In this document: piece by piece, positions 1 through 6,790 of the stretch | Numbering within the stretch: the first letter of the stretch is position 1 | How the letters are laid out: each line of letters starts with the position of its first letter | Origin: Erythrobacter sp. CCH5-A1 | GTDB lineage: Bacteria > Pseudomonadota > Alphaproteobacteria > Sphingomonadales > Sphingomonadaceae | Length of the DNA stretch: 6,840 nt | NCBI RefSeq assembly: GCF_001557115.1 | Contig: NZ_LSKQ01000233.1 | Span: 1-6,840 of the forward strand | Reading direction: 5' to 3' | The notes under the pieces: generated by a model | Seen by the model: only the letters and a program-made list of their open reading frames with translations | What the model was told of the DNA's origin: nothing | Databases searched by the model: none | Translations under genes and position numbers: made by a program

Positions 1-3000
1 GGGCTTGCCGCGCCGGAGTTTCTTCCCCGCCCAATCGCCGAATATCCGCGCGATGATGTAGAAGGCGGGCGTGAAGATCAGGCCGAAGATGGTGACGCCG
101 AGCATCCCGAAGAACACCGCCACGCCCAGCGCCTGCCGCATTTCCGAGCCCGGACCCTGCCCCAGCACCAGCGGCAGCACGCCGAGGATGAAGGCGATCG
201 AGGTCATAAGGATCGGGCGCAGGCGCAGCCTTGCGGCATCGATCGCCGCCTGGCGCAGGGGCTTGCCCTCATCCTCGTTCTGGCGCGCGAACTCGACGAT
301 CAGGATCGCGTTCTTGGCCGCGAGGCCGATCAGCACGACGAGGCCGATCTGGGTGAGGATGTTATTGTCGAGCCCCATCGCATTGACGCCCAGCAGCGCG
401 GCGAGAAGGCACATCGGCACGATCAGGATCACCGCCAGCGGCAGCACCAGACTTTCATATTGCGCGGCGAGCAGCAGGAAGACGAACACCACCGCGAGCG
501 CGAAGGCGATGCTCCCGGTGTTGCCCGCATTCTTCTGCTCGAAGGCAAGCTCGGTCCAGTCGAAGGCAAAGCCCTGCGGCAGGGTCTCGGCGGCGAGGCC
601 CTCCATGGTGTTCAGCGACTGCCCCGAGGAGAAGCCGGGGAGGGTGTTCCCCTGCAATTCGGCTGCCGGATAGAGGTTGTAGCGCACCACGCGGTAGGGG
701 CCGCCTTCGTTGCGGATCGTCATGATTGCCGACAGCGGCACCATCGCGCCCGAATCCGAGCGCACCCGCAGCCGCAGGATGTCCGCCGCGCTTTCGCGGA
801 ACGGGGCGTCGGCCTGCGCGGTGACGCGGAAGGTGCGCCCGAGCAGGTTGAAGTCGTTCACGTAGGTCGAGCCGAGGTAGGTCGCCAAGGTCGCGAAGAC
901 GTTCTCGAGCGGCACGCCCAGCTGCTCCGCGCGCTCGCGGTCGATGTCGGCGTAAAGGCGCGGGGTGCGGGTGTTGAAGGTGGTGAAGGCCCCGCCTACG
1001 CCGGGCGCCTGGTTGGCCTTGGCCATCATCGTGAAGGCGACCGTCTCAAGCGCCTGATAGCCCGCCCCGCCGCGGTCCTCGAGCATCATCTTGAAGCCGC
1101 CCCCGGTGCCGATCCCGGATACGGGGGGCGGGGGGATGACGAAGATGTTGCCGGCGGTGATCTGGCTGAGCGCGCCGTTCAGCTCGCCCAGCAGCTGGTT
1201 GGCACCCGCGCGCTGGTCCTTGGGCTTCAAGGAGATGAACATCGCAGCCGCATTGGGCGCATTGGTGAAGGTCGCCCCGTCGAACCCGCCGAAGGCGACG
1301 GTGCTAGCGGTGGCCGGATTGGCGAGCGCGATCTTCTGCGCCTGCTCAAGCGTCTCGGTAGTCCGCTCGAGCGAGGTGCCCGGCGGCATTTGCAGCACCG
1401 CAATCAGATAGCCCTGGTCCTGCGCCGGGATGAAGCCGGTCGGCGTCTCGGCAAAGCGCCACATGGTGAGGCCGATGAGGGCCGCATAGGCGATCCCGAC
1501 CACCGCCAGCGCCCGCACGGCGCGCGCTGTGAACCGCCCATAGCGGTCCGAGAGCTTGTTGAAGGCCCGGTTGAACCCGCGCGCGAACCGCGTTCCCCAG
1601 CCGCGCCAGCCCGGCGCAGGGGGCGTGTCCCCGTGCGCCTTGGGCTTCAACAGCAGCGCCGCGAGCGCGGGCGAGAGCGTCAGCGAGACGAAGGCCGAAA
1701 TCGCCGTCGCGCTCATGATGGTGAGCGCGAACTGGCGGTAGAACTGCCCCGAGATGCCGGGGATGAAGGCGGTCGGCAGGAACACCCCGATCAAGACCAG
1801 CGCGATCGCGATCAGCGCACCCGAGACCTCGTCCATCGACTTGTGCGCCGCCTCGCGCGGGGAGAGGCTTTCCTCCTCCATCAGGCGCTCGACATTCTCG
1901 ACTACCACGATCGCATCGTCGACGACGATACCGATTGCCAGCACCAGCCCGAACAGCGAGAGGTTGTTGAGGCTGAAACCGAAGGCGGCGAGAAAGGCGA
2001 AGGAGCCGACCAGCGAGACCGGAATGGCGATGATCGGGATGATCGCCGCGCGCCAGCTCTGAAGGAACACCAGCACCACCAGCGCGACCAGCACGATCGC
2101 CTCGAACAGCGTGTCCTCGACCGCCGCGATCGAGGCCTCGATATAGGTCGTGGGGGCATAGGGGATCGCGTATTCGAGCCCCGGGGGGAAATCCCGTTTC
2201 GCCGTTTCCAGTTCGCCGCGCACTGCCTCGGCCGTCGCCAGCGCGTTTGAACCGGGGAGCTGCGAGACCACCACAGCGACCGTCGGCCGGCCCGAATTGA
2301 AGGCGTTGACGCTATAATCCTGTGCGCCCAGCTCCACCCGCGCCACGTCGGTCAGGCGGATCAGGCGGCCATCGTCGAAGCGCTTGACGATGATGTCGCC
2401 GAACTGCTCGGGGGTGATGAGCCGCCCCTGGGTCTGGATGTTGAGCTGGAACGCCGTGCCGCCGGTGTTGTACGGCGGCTGGCCGATCGCGCCGGCGGCG
2501 ACCTGCACGTTCTGCGCGCGCACCGCGGCAACGATCTCGGCGGCATCGAGATTCAGCGACGTCGCGCGGTCGGGATCGATCCACACCCGCATCGAATAGT
2601 CGCGCCCACCGAAGATGCGCACGCTCCCCACGCCCTCGACGCGGCTCAGCCGGTCGACCAGCTGGAGGGTCGCATAGTTCGAGAGATATTGCTGGTTGTA
2701 GCGGTTGTCGGGCGAGATCAGCGTCGCGACCATCAGCAGGTCGGGCGAGTTCTTGCGCACCGTAACGCCAAGGCGCCGCACTTCTTCCGGAAGGCGCGGC
2801 TCGGCGGTGGAGACGCGGTTCTGCACCAGCACCTGCGCCTGGTCGACATCCGTCCCTTGCGCGAAGGTGACGGTGATCGCGACATTCCCGTCCCCGGTGG
2901 AGGAGGAGGACATGTAGAGCATGTTCTCCACCCCGTTGATCTGCTCCTCCAAGGGCGCGGCAACGGTTTCCGCCAGCGTCTCGGCCGAGGCGCCCGGGAA

Positions 3001-3150
3001 GCTCGCCGAGACCACCACCGTGGGCGGCGCGATCTCGGGATATTGCGCCACGGGAAGCGTCGGATAGGCGATCGCCCCCACGATCACGATCAGGACCGAG
3101 AGCACCGCGGCAAAGATCGGGCGGTTGATGAAGAAGTGCGGGAAGTTCAC
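1..3150 (-). CDS. RND (HAE-1 family) multidrug efflux transporter, MexF/OqxB-like; C-terminal end cut by window edge
   Basis: Inner-membrane proton-driven pump that would work with the adaptor encoded just upstream and an outer-membrane channel. The frame is open for 1050 codons from GTG at 3150 to the edge, without a stop or frameshift. The start reads VNFPHFFINRPIFAAVLS, the usual HAE-1 opening, and a purine-rich site (AGAAGGGG, 3158-3165) ends 7 bases before it. TM1 is at about 10-30 and the first porter segment follows. TM2-TM4 lie at about 348-420 and carry the proton-relay pair D411/D412 in GIVVDDAIVVVENVER. K946 (GLAAKNAILIVEFA) and R978 (RLRPILMTS) fit the other relay residues of AcrB. 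The stretches FSLNNLSLFGLVLAIGIVVD and PPPPVSGIGTGGGF resemble MexF/OqxB more than AcrB. Members are about 1050-1070 residues, so few are missing. The family exports chloramphenicol, quinolones and similar compounds; the substrate here is unknown. Confidence 0.96.
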   Translation of the reverse strand, partial: MNFPHFFINRPIFAAVLSVLIVIVGAIAYPTLPVAQYPEIAPPTVVVSASFPGASAETLAETVAAPLEEQINGVENMLYMSSSSTGDGNVAITVTFAQGTDVDQAQVLVQNRVSTAEPRLPEEVRRLGVTVRKNSPDLLMVATLISPDNRYNQQYLSNYATLQLVDRLSRVEGVGSVRIFGGRDYSMRVWIDPDRATSLNLDAAEIVAAVRAQNVQVAAGAIGQPPYNTGGTAFQLNIQTQGRLITPEQFGDIIVKRFDDGRLIRLTDVARVELGAQDYSVNAFNSGRPTVAVVVSQLPGSNALATAEAVRGELETAKRDFPPGLEYAIPYAPTTYIEASIAAVEDTLFEAIVLVALVVLVFLQSWRAAIIPIIAIPVSLVGSFAFLAAFGFSLNNLSLFGLVLAIGIVVDDAIVVVENVERLMEEESLSPREAAHKSMDEVSGALIAIALVLIGVFLPTAFIPGISGQFYRQFALTIMSATAISAFVSLTLSPALAALLLKPKAHGDTPPAPGWRGWGTRFARGFNRAFNKLSDRYGRFTARAVRALAVVGIAYAALIGLTMWRFAETPTGFIPAQDQGYLIAVLQMPPGTSLERTTETLEQAQKIALANPATASTVAFGGFDGATFTNAPNAAAMFISLKPKDQRAGANQLLGELNGALSQITAGNIFVIPPPPVSGIGTGGGFKMMLEDRGGAGYQALETVAFTMMAKANQAPGVGGAFTTFNTRTPRLYADIDRERAEQLGVPLENVFATLATYLGSTYVNDFNLLGRTFRVTAQADAPFRESAADILRLRVRSDSGAMVPLSAIMTIRNEGGPYRVVRYNLYPAAELQGNTLPGFSSGQSLNTMEGLAAETLPQGFAFDWTELAFEQKNAGNTGSIAFALAVVFVFLLLAAQYESLVLPLAVILIVPMCLLAALLGVNAMGLDNNILTQIGLVVLIGLAAKNAILIVEFARQNEDEGKPLRQAAIDAARLRLRPILMTSIAFILGVLPLVLGQGPGSEMRQALGVAVFFGMLGVTIFGLIFTPAFYIIARIFGDWAGKKLRRGKP

Positions 3151-3157
3151 GCGCGTG

Positions 3158-3165
3158 CCCCTTCT
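3158..3165 (-). promoter_or_regulatory. Ribosome binding site for the RND transporter
   Basis: Read on the minus strand, the bases between the adaptor stop (TAG, 3168-3166) and the GTG at 3150 are AGAAGGGG followed by a 7-base spacer. This is the only good Shine-Dalgarno-like site near the N-terminus, and it supports the GTG start over later in-frame starts. The 15-base gap leaves no room for a separate promoter, so adaptor and pump are probably co-transcribed. Confidence 0.6.
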
Positions 3166-4356
3166 CTACTGCGTCTTGGCTTCGGCAGGCGGCGGCGCGG
3201 TGACGGGAAGCGCGACGGGGGCGGCGTTCTTGGCGCGGGGCTTGATCTTGCCCTGCTTGGGGCTGACCACCGCACCGGGCTGAAGCCGGGCGAGGCCATC
3301 GAGCACGACCTTGTCGCCGGCCTTAAGTCCGCTGCGCACGACCCGCAGGCCTTCGACCATCGGGCCCAGTTCGACATTGCGCATCTCGACCTTGTTGTCC
3401 TTGCCCAGCACGAACACCGCGCGGCGGGTCTGGTCGGTGATGACCGCCTCGTCGGGCACCAGCAGGCCGGTATAGGCGCCCGATCCTAGCAGCCGCGCGC
3501 GGCCGAACAGGCCGGGGACGAGAAAGCCATCGGGGTTGGCGATCTCGGCGCGCGCCTTGATCGTGCCCGAACGCGGATCGACCGCGTTGTCGACGAACAC
3601 CATCTTGCCGCGCCAGCGATAGTCCTCCTCGTCGGCGAGCTGGATCTCGACCGGGTTGGGGGCATAACGCGAGGACTGGCGCTCGCCACTTGCGTCCTGG
3701 CGGACATATTTGAGGTAGAAGCTCTCCGCCCCGTCGAAGGTGAACCAGATCGGATCGACCGAGACGACGCGGGTCAGCACGGTCTGCCCGGCGGATACGT
3801 AATCTCCCAGCGAAACGCGGCGGTCCGACACGCGCCCGGCCACCGGTGCCCGGACCTGGGTGAAGCCGAGATCGAGCCGGCGCGCATTGGCAGCCGCGCG
3901 CGCGGCGCCAAGCGCGGCCTGCGCAGCCTTGGCGGCCGCCTGCTTCTGTTCGTAGACTTCCTTGCTGATCGCCTCGTCGGGCAAGAGCGTGGCGGCGCGC
4001 GCGAGCTCGCTCTGCGCGACGGCGGCATTGGCGCGGGCACGCGCGACCTCGGCCTCGGCCTGAGCGAGCGCGGCGCGGAACGGGCGCGGGTCGATTTCGT
4101 AGAGCAGCTGGCCCTTGCCGACCGCCAGCCCCTCGCGGAAGGCGATGCGGGTGATGTTGCCCGAGACGCGGGGCACAATCTCGACATCCTCGATCGCCTC
4201 GAAGCGGCCGACATAGTCGTCCCAATCGGTGATCGAGCGCTGCAGCGGCGCGGCGACCGCAACCGTGGGCGGCGGAGGCGCCTGCGGGGTCTGCTGCGAG
4301 CATGCGGCGGCGGCCAGCAAGGCGGCGGCGGTCAGGATGGTCCGGGTCGTCTTCAT
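3166..4356 (-). CDS. Efflux RND periplasmic adaptor (membrane fusion) lipoprotein, MexE/OqxA-like
   Basis: Periplasmic adaptor linking the RND pump encoded 15 bases downstream to an outer-membrane channel. The 396-residue product begins with a signal sequence ending LLAAAAC; Cys19 is the probable lipidation site, although the box has Ala rather than Leu at -3. A Pro-rich linker follows. The first lipoyl half is around residues 58-93 (VEIVPRVSGNI, then IDPRPF). An Ala-rich helical hairpin spans about 95-165, and the second lipoyl half begins at FTQVRAPVAGRVS (165-177). The beta-barrel region starts near VDPIWFTFDG, and NPDGFLVPGLFGRARLLGSG leads to the membrane-proximal domain. These motifs match MexE/OqxA closely. 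The last 30 residues are a Lys/Ala/Pro-rich tail. Two adjacent ATGs (4359 and 4356) are possible; 4356 is chosen because the GGGGG at 4362-4366 lies 5 bases from it but only 2 from 4359. Translation from 4425 is unlikely, as it would bury the signal peptide. Confidence 0.95.
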   Translation of the reverse strand: MKTTRTILTAAALLAAAACSQQTPQAPPPPTVAVAAPLQRSITDWDDYVGRFEAIEDVEIVPRVSGNITRIAFREGLAVGKGQLLYEIDPRPFRAALAQAEAEVARARANAAVAQSELARAATLLPDEAISKEVYEQKQAAAKAAQAALGAARAAANARRLDLGFTQVRAPVAGRVSDRRVSLGDYVSAGQTVLTRVVSVDPIWFTFDGAESFYLKYVRQDASGERQSSRYAPNPVEIQLADEEDYRWRGKMVFVDNAVDPRSGTIKARAEIANPDGFLVPGLFGRARLLGSGAYTGLLVPDEAVITDQTRRAVFVLGKDNKVEMRNVELGPMVEGLRVVRSGLKAGDKVVLDGLARLQPGAVVSPKQGKIKPRAKNAAPVALPVTAPPPAEAKTQ

Positions 4357-4361
4357 CATTG

Positions 4362-4366
4362 CCCCC
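4362..4366 (-). promoter_or_regulatory. Ribosome binding site for the adaptor gene (decides between two ATGs)
   Basis: The minus strand reads TTGGGGGCAATGATGAAG here. The G-run is 5 bases from the ATG at 4356 and 2 bases from the ATG at 4359, so the second ATG has the more workable spacing. The effect on the protein is a single Met. Confidence 0.45.
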
Positions 4367-4392
4367 AATGCATGAACCCTTAACTGAGACGA

Positions 4393-4404
4393 CAACTTAT
4401 GTTG
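4393..4404. repeat. Short palindrome CAAC-TTAT-GTTG upstream of the efflux genes
   Basis: The sequence CAACTTATGTTG is a perfect 4-base inverted repeat around an AT-rich centre, about 35 bases before the adaptor start and overlapping the possible -10 element. Efflux operons of this type are often controlled by TetR- or LysR-type regulators bound at such sites. No regulator gene is in the window, so an operator role is inference. Confidence 0.35.
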
Positions 4405-4425
4405 CCCGCGCGGTGGAAACCGCAA
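4396..4425 (-). promoter_or_regulatory. Weak sigma-70-like promoter candidate for the efflux genes
   Basis: On the minus strand TTGCGG (4425-4420) is followed after 18 bases by CATAAG (4401-4396). This is a partial match to TTGACA/TATAAT (3 of 6 and 4 of 6). It would start transcription near 4389, about 30 bases before the adaptor ATG. It is the most promoter-like pair in the gap, and the -10 lies inside a CAAC/GTTG palindrome, as expected if a repressor controls it. In a GC-rich genome such matches are weak evidence. Confidence 0.3.
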
Positions 4426-4446
4426 TCGCGGCGCGGGAAGAGCAAC
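4401..4446. repeat. Bulged GC-rich inverted repeat between the two gene blocks
   Basis: GTTGC+CCGCGC (4401-4411) pairs with GCGCGG (4431-4436) and GCAAC (4442-4446), giving 11 possible base pairs with a 5-base bulge. Counting without the bulge, CCCGCGC (4405-4411) and GCGCGGG (4431-4437) are a perfect 7-base repeat. A smaller competing hairpin, GCGGT-GGAA-ACCGC (4410-4423), lies inside. It sits just after the YoaK-like stop codon. It could end or process the upstream transcript, but no T-run follows on the minus strand, so it is not a typical intrinsic terminator. In such GC-rich DNA some pairing arises by chance. Confidence 0.4.
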
Positions 4447-4464
4447 CCCGGTGCCGATGTTCGC

Positions 4465-5136
4465 CTATCTGCGCCATGCGAGTCGCCCCATCAGCAGCAG
4501 CGCCGGAATTCCCACGGCGGCGAGCCCCAACCACACCTGCGCCAAGGCACCGCACGCGCAGCCTACCGCAAAACCGATCACCGCACGCAGCATTTTCGCC
4601 TCGGCGCCGCTCGGCGGTCCAGCGGGCGGCGGAGCGAGGTGCAGAAGCTGCGCGGCGCGGATCGCGAGCGCGGCGACATTGCCGGTCATCAGCGCGAAGG
4701 GCGGGCCCATCGCCGGGTTGAGGCGGTGCGCCGCGTTGAGCATGCCCATCGCCGCGATCAGCACCACCGCCGAGGCCGCATCCCAGGCCCCCGCACCGAG
4801 CCATGCGCTGGCCCCTGCGACCGCGGCGGTGAGCAGGCTGGCACTCCACAGGATGACCTTGAGACCGCGCTCGGCGTTCAGCCGCGCGGCGAGCGCGCCG
4901 GTCAGCATCGCGGCGGTAAAGAAAATCGGCAGGGCGCCGAGCTGCAGCAGCTCCGGCCCCTTGCCCCCGACCATGCCCCCCGTCGCCAGCGCCGCGCCCA
5001 GCAGCACGAAGTTGCCGGTGACATGGGCGACGAAGAGCCCCGACATGTGGATGAAGGCGGCGGTGTCGACGAAGCCCGAGAGGAAGGCGAGCAGACTCGC
5101 GAGGCCGGGCAAGGGGGCGGGCTTTTCCTCGCTCAT
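4465..5136 (-). CDS. YoaK / DUF1275 family inner-membrane protein
   Basis: A 223-residue, strongly hydrophobic protein with about six membrane segments, typical in length for DUF1275 (the E. coli YoaK family), whose function is not established. The family hallmark is near the N-terminus: GFVDTAAFIHMSGLFVAHV followed by TGN (residues 21-42). A second TGN occurs at 151-153 (FALMTGNVAAL) in the second half, consistent with the internal duplication of the family. A Pro-rich loop (PPPAGPP, about 169-175) separates it from the last two helices. The ATG at 5136 overlaps the stop of the DoxX-like gene by 4 bases (ATGA). No clear Shine-Dalgarno site precedes it, so translation is probably coupled to that gene. 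It is the last gene of the upstream block and ends with TAG about 105 bases before the adaptor gene. Confidence 0.9.
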   Translation of the reverse strand: MSEEKPAPLPGLASLLAFLSGFVDTAAFIHMSGLFVAHVTGNFVLLGAALATGGMVGGKGPELLQLGALPIFFTAAMLTGALAARLNAERGLKVILWSASLLTAAVAGASAWLGAGAWDAASAVVLIAAMGMLNAAHRLNPAMGPPFALMTGNVAALAIRAAQLLHLAPPPAGPPSGAEAKMLRAVIGFAVGCACGALAQVWLGLAAVGIPALLLMGRLAWRR

Positions 5137-5540
5137 GCCGGGCGGGCCCGTGTGAACAGCGCGGCGATGCCGAGACCGGCTATCAGGCCAAGATGCTCGA
5201 GGAAAGTGGTCGCATCACGCAAAGCGGTGCCTTCGGGCTTGTTCCAGAAGTCGTGCGCGGCAAAGGTCGCCGCCAGCGTGAAGGCGGCGAGGATCGCCGC
5301 GCCGAGCCACACCGCGCGGCCCCGTGCGAGCAGCAATGCCGATCCGCCCAGTTGCACCGCAATCACCGCTGCCGCGAGGGCCGGGGCAGGCTCGAGGCCG
5401 GTGAGCCCCCGCACCTCTCCGGTCGCCCCGGCAAAGTCCGCCGCCTTGGTGATGCCGCTCAGCAGAAAGGGCGAGGCGAGCGCGAGGCGGGCCAGCCACA
5501 GGATCGTGGCGGGGGGCGCTTCGGTGTCGGGCACGCTCAC
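5133..5540 (-). CDS. DoxX-family small membrane protein
   Basis: A 135-residue membrane protein with four predicted helices (about 13-30, 52-72, 76-96 and 113-131), the usual DoxX architecture. Family-like features are an early Arg in helix 1 followed by FLLSGITKAADF, an AVQLGGSALLL helix, AAHDFWN after helix 3 and TTFLEHLGLIAGL leading into helix 4. DoxX-family proteins take part in varied redox and sulfur-related membrane processes; the role here cannot be told from sequence. The GTG at 5540 is chosen because it overlaps the amidohydrolase stop (GTGA) by 4 bases; a second GTG at 5534 is possible. The frame stays open upstream to 5663, but that extension lies inside the amidohydrolase and is Arg/Gly-rich and unlike the family. 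The stop overlaps the YoaK-like start. Confidence 0.87.
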   Translation of the reverse strand: MSVPDTEAPPATILWLARLALASPFLLSGITKAADFAGATGEVRGLTGLEPAPALAAAVIAVQLGGSALLLARGRAVWLGAAILAAFTLAATFAAHDFWNKPEGTALRDATTFLEHLGLIAGLGIAALFTRARPA

Positions 5541-6790
5541 ACCGCCCAGCACGCGCAGCCCAGCGCGCCCCAGAAGCTCTTGAGATCGCCCACCGGCAGC
5601 CCCGCGCCCCAGCTCTTCGCATGATCGTGACCATGCACGCCGCAGGTGGCGGCACAGCCGCATGAGGCGGCCGCAACTTTCGACAGCGCTGCGGCCTCGG
5701 GCGCGGCCTTGTTGTAGCCGCCGTAGATGTTGACCGGAGACCAGTCGGGCATGGCAGGGGGCAGCGGCGGGGCCAGCCCCTCGAACCCTTCAGCCCCATA
5801 GACCGGCTCGCCATCGACGATCGTGAGCACCGAGGTAATCTGGCGGATCTCGTCCCCCGGCACGCCGAAGTAGTCGCGGTCCAGCACCGCAAGATCGGCG
5901 AGCATCCCGACCTCGATCCGGCCCTTCTTGCCTTCCTCGTTCGAGAACCAGGTGGTGTTCTCGGTCCACATCCTGAGCGCCGTCTCGCGGTCGAGGAGGC
6001 TGCGCTGCGGGTAGAGCCCGGTGCCGCCCAGGGTCTTGCCGGTGACCAGCCAGGCGAGCGACACCCACGGATCGTAGGAGGCCACGCGGGTCGCGTCGGT
6101 TCCGGCGGAGGTCTTCACCCCTGCCTCGAGCACCCGCTTGAACGGCGGGGTAGCCTCGGCCGCCCGCGCGCCGTAGCGTTCGACGAAATATTCGCCCTGA
6201 TAGGCCATGCGGTGCTGGAACGCGACGCCGCCGCCCAGGGCTGCCACGCGGTCGATCGAGCGTTCGCTGATCGTTTCGGCATGGTCGAAGAACCAGTGGA
6301 TGCCATCCAAGGGGATGTCGCGATTGACCTTTTCGAACACGTCCAAAGCGCGGGTAATGGTCTCGTCGTAGGTGGCGTGTAGCCGCCACGGCCAGCGGTT
6401 CTGGGCGAGAATGCGGATCACGGCCTCGAGATCGCCTTCCATGTTCGCGGGCATATCAGGGCGCGGCATGCGGAAATCCTCGAAGTCGGCGGCCGAGAAG
6501 ACCAGCATCTCGCCCGCGCCGTTCAAGCGGAAATAGTCGTCGCCCTGATGATACTTGGCCGAGGAGGTCCAACGCAGGAAATCCTCCTTTTCCTCGCCCG
6601 CCTTCTGGGTGAACAGGTTGTAGGCGATGCGCACCGTCAGCTGGCCCTCGGCGTGGAGCTTCTCGATCACGGCGTAATCGTCGGGATAGTTCTGAAAGCC
6701 CCCGCCGGCGTCGATCACGCTCGTCACCCCCAGCCGGTTGAGGTCGCGCATGAAGTGGCGGGTGGAATTGAGCTGGTAATCGAACGGCAT
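5537..6790 (-). CDS. YtcJ-like amidohydrolase (amidohydrolase family 3), N-terminal third missing
   Basis: C-terminal 417 residues of a metal-dependent hydrolase that would act on an unidentified amide or ester. Recognisable blocks are LGVTSVIDAGGGFQNYPDDY (20-39), LHATYDE with probable metal ligand H138, HWFFDHAETIS (H170), and SAGTDATRVASYDPW with the expected catalytic Asp, D232. RIEVGMLADLAVLDRDYF (291-308) is the usual C-terminal strand of the composite beta domain. A tail with CGC, C, HGHDH and GCACW follows. Full-length relatives carry about 200 more residues at the N-terminus, including the first HxH metal motif; that part is absent here. The frame stays open to the window edge. ATG at 6790 is used because normal codon use begins there, and AAGGGG (6800-6805) lies 9 bases before it. 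The gene may be a fragment, or may continue beyond the edge with a divergent segment. Without the HxH motif, activity is doubtful. Confidence 0.85.
   Translation of the reverse strand: MPFDYQLNSTRHFMRDLNRLGVTSVIDAGGGFQNYPDDYAVIEKLHAEGQLTVRIAYNLFTQKAGEEKEDFLRWTSSAKYHQGDDYFRLNGAGEMLVFSAADFEDFRMPRPDMPANMEGDLEAVIRILAQNRWPWRLHATYDETITRALDVFEKVNRDIPLDGIHWFFDHAETISERSIDRVAALGGGVAFQHRMAYQGEYFVERYGARAAEATPPFKRVLEAGVKTSAGTDATRVASYDPWVSLAWLVTGKTLGGTGLYPQRSLLDRETALRMWTENTTWFSNEEGKKGRIEVGMLADLAVLDRDYFGVPGDEIRQITSVLTIVDGEPVYGAEGFEGLAPPLPPAMPDWSPVNIYGGYNKAAPEAAALSKVAAASCGCAATCGVHGHDHAKSWGAGLPVGDLKSFWGALGCACWAV

Noticed and set aside
460..2250. A 596-codon plus-strand open frame
   Set aside because: It lies wholly antisense to the RND transporter, whose conserved motifs run through the region. 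The product is an Arg/Glu/His/Gly-rich string with no recognisable domain, as expected from the opposite strand of GC-rich coding DNA.
3323..4303. A 326-codon minus-strand open frame within the adaptor gene
   Set aside because: It is an out-of-frame reading of the adaptor gene with Arg/Gly/Ala-rich sequence; the adaptor frame carries all the lipoyl and barrel motifs.
4357..4425. Upstream extension of the adaptor to an ATG at 4425
   Set aside because: It would place about 23 polar residues before a clear lipoprotein signal peptide and would cover the candidate promoter region.
4401..4446. Intrinsic terminator after the YoaK-like gene
   Set aside because: A GC-rich stem exists, but on the minus strand it is followed by ACATAAGTTGTCG rather than a T-run, so it was recorded as an inverted repeat instead.
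4399..5583. A 394-codon plus-strand open frame
   Set aside because: It is antisense to the YoaK-like and DoxX-like genes, has low-complexity Arg/Ala/Gly-rich composition, and shows no family resemblance.
5541..5663. Upstream extension of the DoxX-like protein to an ATG at 5663
   Set aside because: The extra 41 residues are Arg/Gly-rich, overlap the Cys/His tail of the amidohydrolase in another frame, and do not resemble DoxX proteins. The GTG at 5540 gives a normal family length.
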